Source: Lineus longissimus
Lineage: Eukaryota > Nemertea > Pilidiophora > Heteronemertea > Lineidae
Assembly (NCBI RefSeq): GCF_910592395.1
Contig: NC_088323.1
Span: 6,696,001-6,760,000 of the forward strand
Direction: 5' to 3'
DNA length: 64,000 bases
Shown: piece after piece, positions 34,711-47,300 of the stretch
How positions within the stretch are numbered: position 1 is the first letter of the stretch
Layout of the letters: every line of letters starts with the position of its first letter
Notes under the pieces: generated by a model
Databases searched by the model: none
The model's input: only the letters and a program-made list of their open reading frames with translations
Told to the model about the DNA's origin: nothing
Made by a program: the position numbers and the translations under genes

Positions 34711-37700
34711 GCTTAAGATGATTTGTTATATCTTCCTATTATCACCTTGGTCAATTTGCTCAGCTAGGCCTATTGGAAATAGGAGGTGCAGTAGAAATGA
34801 CCCACTTGGGACCAAAACCACTGTCCTTAAGATAAGGTGTCCTACAAACAATGCATTTATAAAGATGAATTATTTTCCCAAAAAATTTCTCCAAACCATT
34901 CGGATTAATTTCCTTAAGTCATCATGTTTCAATACATAGGCATAGAAAAGTCGAGCCCTATCTCAATTCTACCGAGATTATCCCGAAATCATAAAAATGC
35001 TATTTCCCTCCATACCAGAAATTCCAACTCTACGTTTCATCACCTGCGTGCTTTCCTAGGCCACCGACAATTAGTCATACCATATTTGACAGACGACCAG
35101 TAGATGCTTAATCCTCCAGTTGCCCGTTTCCATGGTTACCGCCAAATTGGGTGATATTTCAAAGTAGAGATGATGCGTTGGTGGGGGATGATGGGGACTG
35201 TATACAAGCAACATGGGAATCTTGGTATGGATAGCGCAGTTGGGAACCATGCATGATGGTGTCGACTCTGGTAGCCGGCAAACTTGGTTGCCAATTCATT
35301 CTATCGAGGAGACCACAGTAACTGGGAATGGTATAACATAATCATTGTCTCCCCAGGTTTCGGAGTTCGGGCAATCTTGGAACAGGACAAAAACATGAAA
35401 AGCTCTAGATACAGACACCCGACCATTTGATGCTCCCTAATACTTGGGGCCATTATCACACTTGATTTGATTTGATTGCTCGCTATCTGTTTCTGGTTTC
35501 ATTCTTGATAGTTACATACACTTCCATTGAAATACCATCTTGAACCCTTCGCCTTTCAAAGATGTCGTTTGGTGCTTTTCGAGCCGAGCAAGGTCGTCTG
35601 ACACTAAAATTGACTCGTAAGCCTTGGGACATTTATCACACTTGATTTTCTTTTATTACACGCTATCTGTTCTGGTTTCATACTTGAAATTTTCATGTAC
35701 AAGGAAGGAACTCTCATGTGTAGTTGCCATGGAAACGAGCAACTGCTATTGAAACAGTTGTCATCCATTCATATTGAACGCTTATCCCTGGAGACGAATG
35801 CAGCATATAGATGTTGCTAGCAAAAACTTACTGCGCCAAAAGCGATTGCTTGGTAATGATGGCTTGTTTTAACCATCTTTGAAAGAGCAGTCAAGAGAGC
35901 TCGCCAGGAAGACTAGTGCGAGGGTCACAGGGTCCAATTGTGTTCAAAGAAGTCTACCAATGGTACTTCATTCATCTTGATCAACACAGAAACTTCCTAA
36001 TCCCCCACATCCTGAGGAAATCAGGGGTTAATATTTGCTTCTCCGGCCTTACAGGCAAACCCCGAGACATTAGCCCTCATTTTTTGAAGTACAGCAGACA
36101 CGTGACCATTAAGTCAGCATCTGAGATTTAACTGTTAACCTCAGTTCATGAAGTACCGCACAATGTACTTCTAGAGTAGCCAATAACAGAGGCCCTTGTG
36201 ATCTCAAATCATCGTATCAGATGGGGTGGCCAACAGGGACTGACTTAAATTGAGATGCTGACGTGACCAAGAAACTGGTGAAGACATCTATTTGACAACT
36301 TCGCCTTACTTGTCACGGCATCCCCCTTTCTTTCCAGTCATCGACTAAACCAGTGAGTCTTTTCACGGTACTGAATCCCGTCAATAAGAAGCTGTGACGA
36401 TCATCAGATATCATCAATCTATCCATGGTCGATATGAACCAAGGTAGTTTGCATTGTTTGTGGTCTGATGATCGCCTGGTTGTCGATACGATGTCATGAC
36501 AGGCAGAACTGAAGATCTCACCACTGTCACAGTGTGTACCTCATGATGCAACCCACTGATCAAAGCTTTGCACAAAACACTGGCACTGAATCGTGCTAAA
36601 CTAAATTCAAATGGCTTGCTTGTTTGTGCAGCACTTTATCTGATCAAACACTATCGATAACTGCATCTGAATTCCCACAGAGCCACATAGTAACACATCA
36701 AGGAACTGACCAGGAATGCCAAACCGACAAACTTGACTATCTTGACAGTTGAACGCAAAACTCCTAATTTTCTGGTTGTCCTTATTAATAAGAGGACAGT
36801 TGCCCTGCGGTAGATTTTATATCAAAACTCAAGAATTGTCCGCAAGGCTACTACTTTAGCAAAGAAACTTGTCCGTCTGATAATTTGGTTGGCCAGAGTC
36901 AGTGGACATTCGTGGAGGAAATCGAGCCCTGAAGCAGAAGATGATGAGATAGTCATCAAGGAATCTGAGTGTATTTTCTTAAACGTTTCATCAACTGATT
37001 AATCAATTTTCAACCTTACCATATACTAGAAACACATCTTTTTGAAACAAGTTTTGGATCCACTCCACTGACTGATCGGACTACGTTACACCAAGAGGGG
37101 AGGAACTGGTTACGGACGGCATACCTCTGATGGTTCAGAATGATAGAAAGTGCTTCTTGGCAGCAGTTTTTAGTGACCAATATTTAGGATAATCTTTAGT
37201 TTGTATATTATCAAACCAGATATCAAATACAGTTGTATGCCTGTCTCCCTCTATACACATGGGGTTGAACTAGATACTTCAAAGCTGCTAGCCTTCGGCA
37301 AGTCAGTCATTTCAACCATTCGATAATGTATCTCAAGAAAACAATTTCAAAAAAACGTTCTTGTTTATTTGTTACACATACACTGCGTTTATTTTAACAA
37401 TTTCCAATTAAAATCAGCCAATACCAAAAGAGCTGGAAGAATCCTGAAGGCGTAGAGCATTCTGTGCCACGACATAGACATTGCTGAATAATCAATAAGC
37501 TAGCGAGGCAAAAATACATCCTTGCCAAGATTATCACGCAAGCCCCAACTCGTTAATGTTCAGAGCATACCAAATCAAGCATTAGTGATTCACATTCATT
37601 TTCATGTATTATGTAGAGCAAACTTTGGTTGCCATGGCGATAAACGCAGTGACGGGAGCGATATTCCCTAATGTACATTACAGGTCGATCTGAAATTCAC

Positions 37701-37771
37701 GGCTCTGACACTGACAGATAACGATATCACATGGGTAGACTGGGTGGTGGGTCATAATTCATAGTAAGGAA

Positions 37772-37866
37772 ATACAGTAGAATGGAAATAACCACTTCGG
37801 GATCAAAGGCAGTGTCCTTGATAGAGAGGGCTGTCCTCACTAGATAGGTGTCCGCTAAGGAAGGTA
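37772..37866 (+). mobile_element. Family A MITE, internally deleted
   Basis: TACAGTAGAATGGAAATAAC joins the left terminus directly to the central block, then runs GTGTCCTTGATAGAGAGGGC to GTGTCCGCTAAGGAAGGT. The right terminal bases are lost. Confidence 0.75.
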
Positions 37867-38099
37867 AATCCACTCTCACAAGCCAACAGTGTGAAGTGCA
37901 AAGCCGTGGACCAGGTTTAAACTTAAAAGTGCCTTATCTTTTAGATGAAAACCATTGTCCACAACTTTTAATAAAACAGGCCTCATTCAAAATGGGACGT
38001 TGGGACAGGGACCCCTTTTTCCCCTGAAACATATATTTTTATCACAATATCAGACCCGTCAAGATGGAGACTAATGACAAAAACTTTGATAATCAAAAA

Positions 38100-38360
38100 T
38101 AGCAAGAGACATTTATTACACCTAAGAGCAGCCGTAATTTAATTAAACTCGTAACTTCCCTCATGAAAAAATCTCCCGCCATTATTTTCTGTCCAGACAA
38201 TAGCCGCTAGTGATGGATAAGGCGTAATCATGGGTTAGCAATGTAACGACATGACTAGCATATTAATGCAGCTGTATTTTCGCAGCACGGTCAATAAAAA
38301 TTACCAGCTCCGGAGGCTGGATAATGTTGGATAAAAATATGCATTTATTCGCATAATGAA
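38100..38360. promoter_or_regulatory. Second homeodomain/POU-motif-rich block
   Basis: Contains TAATTTAATTAAAC, GCGTAATCATGGG, GCATATTAATGCAG and AATATGCATTTATTCGCATA, the last an octamer/POU-like palindrome. Base composition is less repetitive than its flanks. Possible enhancer of POU6F; only motif density supports this. Confidence 0.3.
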
Positions 38361-38903
38361 ATTTCAACACAATGTGAAAAGTTCCGGGGTATAGAATGTA
38401 GAAAATCAATAAAATAAACTTTTTAGCTAGGAAAGATATATTAGAAACATGGGTGTGGTCTATATATTACAATGTATTATGTCGATTCTATCAAATGTAT
38501 TATTGGAGAATTCCGAACTAAAAATACACAGATTCGATCCAGAACATTTCCAAATCTATGAAAAAAAAATTGTGCAAAGTACGAAATTGTATACCGGGTA
38601 GTCTTCTGTTGTTTGTAGAGCTCTTTTAAAGGGGAAGCTGTTAGACTCGTGGAACTTTTTCTACTTGGAACTAATGGATGCATCATGGTAATTAGCAAGT
38701 TCACAGGGATATATCATGTCATTGAATAATGCAAACAGATACATAATGAATTAGAGCGCTAATGTATGTCACTTGTCAGCATATTTTGATAGATGTTTAC
38801 TTTGTACTGTATTTCTCGTTCAAACATCTTATTGTAAGGTACCCCCTCCACCCACCCCACAACCTTCTGAATAATATAACTGAGCCCAGCGCTCTTACCG
38901 TTA

Positions 38904-39063
38904 TACAGTGGAACCTCCCTTAGCGGACACCACTCTATTAAGGACACTTCTTTTGGTCCCAAATTGGTTGTTTCCATTCAATTTGACCTCTCTAATCAGG
39001 ACACCTCTCTAGGACAGCAATTGTCAGTCCCATGGGTGTCCTTAATAGAGAGGTTCTACTGTA
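38904..39063 (-). mobile_element. Family A MITE
   Basis: TACAGTGGAACCTCCCTTAG to AGAGAGGTTCTACTGTA, essentially full length. A copy with very similar sequence lies at 46939..47120. Confidence 0.88.
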
Positions 39064-39832
39064 CCCGGGAACTAATCTTCATAAATTTGGGAAAAATGGG
39101 CATTTACCAATTAAGTCATCTTGAACACACAGAGAGCAAGAAACCTGAAAAAATACAGTGACCTCAATCAATGACACAAAATCCTTTACTATCCACTAAT
39201 TCCTATAAATCACGAATCTGTTTCCATGACAACGGCCAAGGAAACGACACACTCACTGCCGCCAACATCTTTTGATTGGATCCTACACCATAATCTTAGG
39301 CCAAGATTCATCCTTCTTTAATAATTAGCATTCAGTCGGGGAAGACAATGTCTGCACCTTTTATGTCTGAATCATCGGGTTTCACCAAAGGTGACCTCTA
39401 TTTGTCTTTCTATTAAAACCCTTCCTGTATCCTGAATTAGAATGGGCCAAGCTCAGGGGAAGGCTAAAATGCCATGGTTTCTAAAGACAGCCTTGAAACC
39501 CGACAGAAGTACATTTCATTCCCAGCATCAATTAAGGGTTCAAGGACATTTTACTTTGGAGGATCATTTTACATTTCCCATGGTTCGAATTTAACTAAGA
39601 CCATGCACTTCTGCCATGGCAGTCAGTGCCCTCAAATATGGCCTTTGTGCCCCATTTAAAAATATTCTTTTTCATTTTCCAATACCCAACTGCTGTAAAA
39701 TGTTTGACTTGATATTTTTTTAATTCGAGGCCACCATTTCTCACCTTTGATGAGAAATGCAGTTCACAACCCCTCTTTTTTCAGCTCCTGGATTCAACCC
39801 TGACCACTTGTCAATTGCACCAGCCTGAAGTT

Positions 39833-40030
39833 GGCTTCTTATTCCTTATTCCTTATTAGATTTCCCGATTCTCAACTAAATTACTTATTTCTTGTTCTCA
39901 ATGTGAGCACTAAGTCAGTAATTCGATAGTGAGGGCTAAATACAGTTATTATTGGGCAATAAAGGGCTATGCTAACCCCAACCATAACCGTCCAAGGATT
40001 GGGAATAAGGAATAAGGAATAAGTAACCAA
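39833..40030. repeat. Inverted-repeat element of about 200 bp
   Basis: Left arm TTCTTATTCCTTATTCCTTA and right arm TAAGGAATAAGGAATAAGTA are complementary. The interior also shows opposed motifs. Probably a MITE; too AT-rich to assign a family. Confidence 0.55.
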
Positions 40031-40240
40031 CTAGGTGCCAATTGCACCCAAATCATTTTACAAATTTTTAGCGAACACCTTCATTGAAAAACATTGACCA
40101 TTGGTAGCCTCAGAATTCTTCAGATTCCATTACCTGGATGCCCCATCAGGAGCCCTAAATAATAAACCCCCATTCAATGATTATGATTACTCATAATTAT
40201 AATTTCAATGGGTTTATACTTGTGAGCCTCTAATTACTTA

Positions 40241-40251
40241 ATAAATTATGC
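40241..40251 (-). promoter_or_regulatory. POU6-type binding motif, site 1
   Basis: ATAAATTATGC, reverse complement GCATAATTTAT, equals the published Brn-5/POU6 consensus GCATAA(A/T)TTAT as I recall it. Site 2 at 40453..40463 is identical over 14 bases (ATAAATTATGCTAA), and a 10-of-11 match (ATAAATTATGA) lies at 40648..40658. Confidence 0.4.
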
Positions 40252-40452
40252 TAAATAAATAAACAACCTGGTTGTCACAACTGGTGACATGCATTTTTGG
40301 TGTAAAATACGAAAGTATGCTTATGTAAGGGATGTTTTTTCTGACAGCGACTGTGGGGCCGCCACCCTTTGTGACCCTCAAACAATAGCCCAGCCCTTTG
40401 TTTTCAAAAGAGGCCAGACCCCCAAATAAAACCTATTTCAACCACGTTGTTT

Positions 40453-40463
40453 ATAAATTATGC
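40453..40463 (-). promoter_or_regulatory. POU6-type binding motif, site 2
   Basis: Second exact ATAAATTATGC, 212 bases from the first, close to the candidate upstream exon at 40518..40590. Suggests autoregulation of POU6F or co-regulation with VPS41. Confidence 0.4.
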
Positions 40464-40517
40464 TAAGCACTTTTTATACCGGTGGAAACGTCAAAATTAA
40501 GGCAAAATGAACCTTAC

Positions 40518-40590
40518 CTTCAATAGATTGGAAAGGTCCCGAAGTTCGCTTAGATGCTTTGGCAGCTTCGATATTTGACCACAAACCAAT
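40518..40590 (-). CDS. Candidate 5' exon, possibly POU6F
   Basis: 73-base segment with a good acceptor (CAGTTTTCAG) and donor (AAG|GTAAGGT) on the minus strand, open in two frames. One reads LVCGQISKLPKHLSELRDLS. It does not join the 28167..28341 exon in frame at the most obvious acceptor, so it would be an untranslated exon, use an acceptor two bases further in, or belong to something else. Nothing in it is recognisable. Confidence 0.25.
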
Positions 40591-41301
40591 CTGAAAACTG
40601 TGGAGAAATATTTCTTGATAAAACGAGAAAAGCACATGGATTGTCTAATAAATTATGATAATAATCAATTCGTCTGATTAGATATTTAATGAACGCAGGA
40701 CGGCATAATGACGTGAGGAATCTACTTACTATTGCTTTTGAGAAAACAACGCCACGATTGAAGCAAAATGGTGGATTTGTGATGGGAATTACCTCCATCT
40801 GTGGATGAAATTACAGAATATGGAGCACCCTGGCCTCAATATATGTTAATTGAACGGGGGCAGTCATTAGTTGTATTTACTTCCCCACTAAAACAAAATC
40901 AAAGAGAAAATAAAGAAAACCGCAACAAATATTAATAAAATACACTTTAACTGTGGTTTAGATTGATAATTACCATTTTTGAAGATAAGTACTTTGATTA
41001 CGGCTAATCCGTTGATTTAAATAATGCGTAATTGGTAGAGTGCCAATTAGTGTAATGAATGCTCCCTAAACCAGCACCTGCGATGAAATCACTGCGCAAA
41101 TTGTGCGAATATAGTTCTTTTAGCTTTTGTTGTATAAAATAATGGGGACATGCTGTTTATCGCCGTTTTCTTTGTATTCAATATAAGTTATATGTATTGT
41201 AACAATATGAAATTTGGAATCAAATCTATGTTTTCATCTTTTAGGTGAATGGATATTATTGCACTTGTGCGCGACACGGCTCAACTACGTCACAAAACAA
41301 C

Positions 41302-44300
41302 ATGGCTGATCAGGAAGCAGACAGCTCAAATGCAAAAGCAGAAAACACGAGCGAGGTGGGGTTCAAAAGCTGTTTTAGACTCAAAAAGAAAGGTTTCAGC
41401 TTCACCATGACTTACCATAGCAATTGCAGGGTCATTAAATGTGACACCAATTGTTGTTATATCAGTGATTGAGTGATTTCTTTCTTGAAACATTCGGTCA
41501 GAAATGAAGCATGTGACTGTGCCGTTCATCACGTACATACAATACACGCCAATGCGTACTCGTGTACTACAGGGTGGCCCAGAAAGGTTTTCCCTTGCAC
41601 AATAGAATTCTGTTGTGTATCCATTGTGTAAGGGAAAATAATTATGGGCCACCCTGTAGTACTATATGCTGTAATGATAAGTTGGCAGTAGCCAATATCA
41701 CATCCATACTCCATCATGCATGTCCATAGATCCCTCGGCCCTAATGCTTCGCACTTACTCATACTGACTTAGTTTGTTTGGCTTTCTACGTCACCAGGTC
41801 TTTTGTCCGGCCCATTGTTCGGGCCTATTTTTAGACCAACTAGTGCTCATTACTCATATAACGCTTTATTTTGGCTAGCAAATGCACATGTGAAGTTGTC
41901 GATTGCAGTAAGGAGAGCCCAGCTGGGGCGCCAGGCTGGTGCCTGCTAAGTACAACTGCCCTATTTTTGCTGACTTCAGTCTTGGGATGAAAAGTGATGT
42001 CCCCCAGTTAAAAAATCGAAGAAACTGGGGATAGTTCTCGTAATTCAGTGCCTAATTTGGTGATTGCTTTGTATCATGAAGAAGAAACTGGAGATAAGGC
42101 TCCTTCTGTAGTACAACACTTCGGAACTTCAGTCCCGGACGACGATGGTACGGTTTGAGAAGTCTCCCACTCTAAGGAGTAATCAGCCTTGAGTTCAAAG
42201 AGTAAGCCTGTTCATGGTGTTCTCCAAATGTGAGATAAGTCAAGAAATGTTTTTTTTATTTAAGGAGGAGTCTGACTCTGAGGAAGAAGAGAAAGATGAC
42301 GAGGGCTCCGCAGAAACATCAGAGGAGGACGATTCTGAAGAGGTACAGTAGAAGTGATGTCCTTAATAGAGAGGTGTCCTGATTAGAGAGGTCAAATTGA
42401 ATTGAAAGAACCAATTTGGGACCAAAACTACTGTCCTTAATAGAAAGGTGATCACTAAGGGAGGTTCCACTGTAATTTGAAAGGACAAATATATAGGCTG
42501 ACTGGCTGAATAAAGGTGCCCAATTTTTAAGTTTGGTCATTTAGTCATTGGTGCAAATAGGAGAATAGCATTCCGCGGCGTTACTATTTATAGCTCACTA
42601 GGTCATTTGAATAAGATATTGATGACGTTTTAGTCACGTGACAGTCGGACATCGACACTCATTTCTACGCATTTGAGCTTATTTCAAAGTCAATTATCTT
42701 TGACCCTGCATTGTTTTTAGCATGAATGATACCAAAGAGTCAGAGAGAGAAATATTCAGAACAATTATGTAGTATTTCCAACACTCGGACATGTGCCAGA
42801 TTGAATCTAGCTGCCCTAGTTAGAAAGCCTGAGTCCATTACGAAACCGCATGTTTGTCCGACATTGCCTGTAATTCAGCGCTGGGGAAATAGAGGGCAGC
42901 AGCTGCAGTGACGTCATTATCGCGGAATGCTATTGGTCAGCTCAGCCAGCACTGATTCATTAGTCTTAAACACAGGCTGCCACTTCGAATAGTATTGGAA
43001 ATCATCCAACGTTGTCTTAAGTTCGCTAAGCAGATCCACTTAGTGTAAAGGGGACTGCTGCAGCGGCCAGTGCCTCTCATCACTTAGCTACTAGGAAGGT
43101 GAAACTCGCAGATATCAAAGGATTTGAAATAGGAAACTGAATATCATTTTCGACCGGAAATCTTTCTCTGATTCAAAGTATCAATATTCTTTTCAGGAGG
43201 GTGAACCCAAGTTGAAATATGAGAGAATTGGCAATGACCTCATGAACATTATGACCAAGGACTGTGCCAGCTGCATGGCAGTCCATCCAAAGGTATTACA
43301 CTCATTTGTGCTGTCTTCATGGGTTTTGTGATCGGCAGCCGTCTTTTTTGCAGAGTCATCTGAGAAATATTGCTAATGATTTCTCTCTCTTGCATTGCTC
43401 TTGCACGTTAGTGCCCCAGTGCTCTCTAGTCTCTAGCTGTCCGCATAAGATTTAAAAACGTACACATTTCGGGGACAAATGTTGCCTTTGGAATGGAGCG
43501 CATAGTCCCAATTCTTCACAGCACCATCAATAAACATTGTCCAAGATCTTTTGGAAGAATCCATTAACACCTTCAGCGCCGAACCACGTAGATCTACGTA
43601 GATCTACGTGGCCCAAATCCCCCCTCTTTGAGCTGGTTATCGGAGTCTCATGGACTTCATGAAAGAACTACGCCATCGCCATCTTCAGGGTAAGGTAGGA
43701 ACTGAAAATACCGTGAAGGACCGTTTGGTCTTTTCAGTTCCTACCGTGCCCTGAAGATGGCGATAGCGTAGTTCATGACAGTTCTGAACTACGCCATCGC
43801 CATCTTCAGGGCAAGGGTGGAACTGAAAAGAAACCACTGAATGACAAAATAAAGCTGTTCTGACACCAGGAACTTTTAGGGGGGGTCGGGGGGTGTTGGA
43901 AAAGGGGGTCATTTTGGTCATTTTTCAAAAATAGAATAAAATATAGTTAAGGAGTGCTAACATAACTCTATTGATTCAAGAAGACCTTGTCTTGGAGAAG
44001 TTACTGCAAAAGACCTCATGCAGCCATCTCTTATACTTTTTTTTCTGGGGGCCTGAAAAGGGGGTGTTCGGGAGTGAAACACCGGCGCTGAAGGTTTTAA
44101 ACACGTCAACGTTTGTTTGCAACATATTTGTTGACAATAGAAAATTCTTCTCACTTGCCTGACATGTTATTTCAGTTCCTTGCTCTTGGTACACACTGGG
44201 GACACATCCATATCATGGACCACATGGGATACAACATCAGAGACAAAGAACTCGCTGTGGTAAGCTCTTCATGATAGCAACCTATAAAAAGATGGTCGCA

Positions 44301-47300
44301 AACCCCCCTCCCTCGATGCGTACATACAGTAGAACCTCTCTTAGTGGACACCTCTCTATTATTAAGGACACTAGTTTTGGTCCCAAATTGGTCGTTTCCA
44401 TTCAATTTGGCCTCTCTAATCAGGACTCCTCTATTATGGACAGCACTTGTCAGTCCCAAGGGTGTCCTTAATAGAGAGGTTCTACTGTACTTTATGGATG
44501 CTCCCTTACTGAATTTGTAGCAATCATAATGCAAGTGATATTGTCATGAACATACTGTTCATCGAGAACTTTTCAAAGATTGTCATGGAGGTATGTTTAT
44601 AGAACTCTTTGCATGTAAATGTCACTGTCCTTTTAGGCTGTTGTGCGGAAACTACTGGGCCAATTTCTTTAAAGTTGAGCTTTTCTTAAATCCACTTTTC
44701 GATGATAAGATCTTTTACCAGTCTCCCTCAATTTCAGCATACGACTACGGTGAACCAGATAGCTATCGATGATAATGGTGACAACATGGCTACCTGCTCA
44801 GACGACGGCCGTGTGGTGATAACCGGGTTATACAGCTCGGAAAATAACCAAACAACCAATTTTGACCGTCCTGTGAAGGCCGTGGCAATAGATCCTCAGT
44901 TTCACAGGTCCGGGACTGGGAGGCAATTCGCTACCGGGGACGACAGGGTAGGTCCACCTTATACACGTGGTGCTATTTTAAAATTATTTTCTATCCTCAG
45001 CTCAGTGCATAGCCCACAATATGCAGGGATGGCTTGCAAGGAAGTAAATTTCCTCTTCACTGTCCTTTGAATGAGACGTAAAACCGAGGTTCCTTGTATC
45101 TGGTGTCTATGCCAGGCCAAGCAAACGACCCCACCAAGTGAGAAACACGAATAGCTTGTGTGGGCTCCTCCTCTGGCCAAAGACAGAGTCACAAGGCCAA
45201 TAAGCCCAATTTGTGCCTAACGGTAGTGGCACATAAAGCTTATCCTACCTTGGGGGAGGAATACACCCTCACGAATGCCGAAAAGCATGTCAAGCAGTTT
45301 GTTTCCAGCTGTAATCGCTTTCTTCTTTTTTAAAACTTTCAGTTGTTGATGTATGAGAAGGGCTTCTTGAGTCGTAAATCCACCGTAATCCATAGCGGGG
45401 AGGGACCCATACGTAACATCAAATGGAAAGGAGCATTCGTAGCCTGGTGTAATGATTTGGTGAGTCCATAGATATTCTTCTTCTTGGGTTCGGTCCAGTC
45501 TTCCTTTTTCACGACGCTTGACTGTTGGTTCCGTTACACTGATTTTGGCGTTGGCGTAAATAAACCATACCTCTTCATTAATGACTGGTGATTTTTGGCG
45601 TACGTCCGAGCATTGTAGTTTTCTGGTAAGGTACACGGGGATAGAAAAAAACTGCTCCTTTTGTAGGTTTTGAGTGTATGTGTAAGGAAAGATGACCTTT
45701 TTTGTTTCAGGGCGTGAAAATATATGACACCAGCACAAAGAAAAGGATCACCAACATTCCAAGGGACCACAATAAGAAGTAAGAATTATTCCTGTCAAAC
45801 AGAATGGACGGACTAACACAGGCAGCGACTCAACACTTTTCTCAAGCAGGGATTTGGGGCTTGCAATCAGTATACAAGATACATTAGAACCTCCCTTAGT
45901 GGACACCTCTCTATAAAGGACATCCTGTCTTTTAAAGACACTAGTTTTGCTCCCCAATTGGTTGTTTCCATTCATTTTGACCTCTCTACTCAGGACATCT
46001 CTCTATTAAGGACAGCAGTAGTCGTTCCGAGGGTGTCCTTGATAGAGGGGTTCTACTGTATGTATGAAATAACATCACATACAAAGTGTCTGGACGCTAA
46101 TGAGGCCTGTCTGTTACGCACGTTAGATAGACCTTTTGTGCTGGAGCCTTCAACCGGCACAGAATTTTTGTCAAGATAATAATATTGTTGTCCTTCTCAG
46201 ATTGCGTCCCGAGCTGTACCGCTGCAGCCTGTGCTGGAAGGATGATACGACGCTGCTGATTGGCTGGGGTGACACCATCAAGATGTGTTCAATCAAGAAT
46301 CGCGTCTCCCAGGATGCCAGAGATTTACCGAGCCGTTATGTCGAAATAAGTAAGTACGGATGTTGTGGTGGAAATTTGTTGACAGGAAACAATGAAATCT
46401 AGGGCAACTCGAGGAGAGTTCCAAGAAACACAATCAATTATCTGCTTTTGCCATTACGTTTGGCTTGATATTATGAAATTTCCCAATACGCTTGGCTTGA
46501 GATAATGAAATTACCCATTACCCTTGCCTTGAGATGATGAAATTTTCCATTACGCCTGGTTTGAGATTATGAAATCACTCGTCACGCTTGGCTTGAAATT
46601 ATGAAATTTCCAATGGAGTTGGGCGATTTTCAAATGTAGCATCACTATTGGTCATTGTCTGACAGTCCCTTCTTGTATACATGGTGTGATATGTTACGAC
46701 CTGTGTACACTTAGTTTCACGTTGAAGGGGAGAGATCACCATTTGCCCCAATACTCCCCTTAGCTGTTGCCAATTCCTATGAGAAAACACCATCCTTTAT
46801 ATTTGTGATGGATAGAAATTCCACACAAAGCCAAATGAGTAGAGTGAAAAACAGCTCGCCTGCAACTTTCAAATGTGGAAGCCTGTTAGCCTTAGTTTGA
46901 CGGTGTGTTTCCTGAAATTGATCTAAAGGAAACTAAAGTACAGTGGAACCTCCCTTAGCGGACACCACTCTATTAAGGACAACCTCTCTATTAAGGACAC
47001 TTCTTTTGGTCCCAAATTGGTTGTTTCCATTCAATTTGACCTCTCTAATCAGGACATCTCTCTATTAAGGACAGCAATTGTCAGTCCCATGGGTGTCCTT
47101 AATAGAGAGGTTCTACTGTAAATGGTGTTGCTCTGTTGATGGCCTATGTGCAGCGAGGCATTGAATAATCACCCCGTAAGTAAACTAAAGTCTCTCATTC
47201 ATTTTCAGCGTCCATGCTGCAGATGGATTTCTACGTTTGTGGGTTGGCTCCGTTTGGTGAAAACATCATCATCCTTTCCTACAGTGAGGACGGGGCCGTG

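Larger units (their letters stand above)
28342..41301. other. 13-kb gene-poor interval between POU6F and VPS41
   Basis: No convincing coding exon apart from the weak candidate at 40518..40590. The interval holds family A MITEs, SINE fragments and several AT-rich blocks dense in homeodomain-type motifs. Since the 28 kb exon has a splice acceptor, the POU6F promoter and one or more 5' exons should lie here, making it probable first-intron and regulatory DNA. VPS41 transcription must start near its right edge. Confidence 0.6.

Noticed and set aside
45217-45738. A 173-codon minus-strand frame overlapping VPS41 exons 6 and 7
   Set aside because: It runs antisense to exon 45343..45459 and its flanking introns, resembles no family, and the opposite strand is clearly VPS41.
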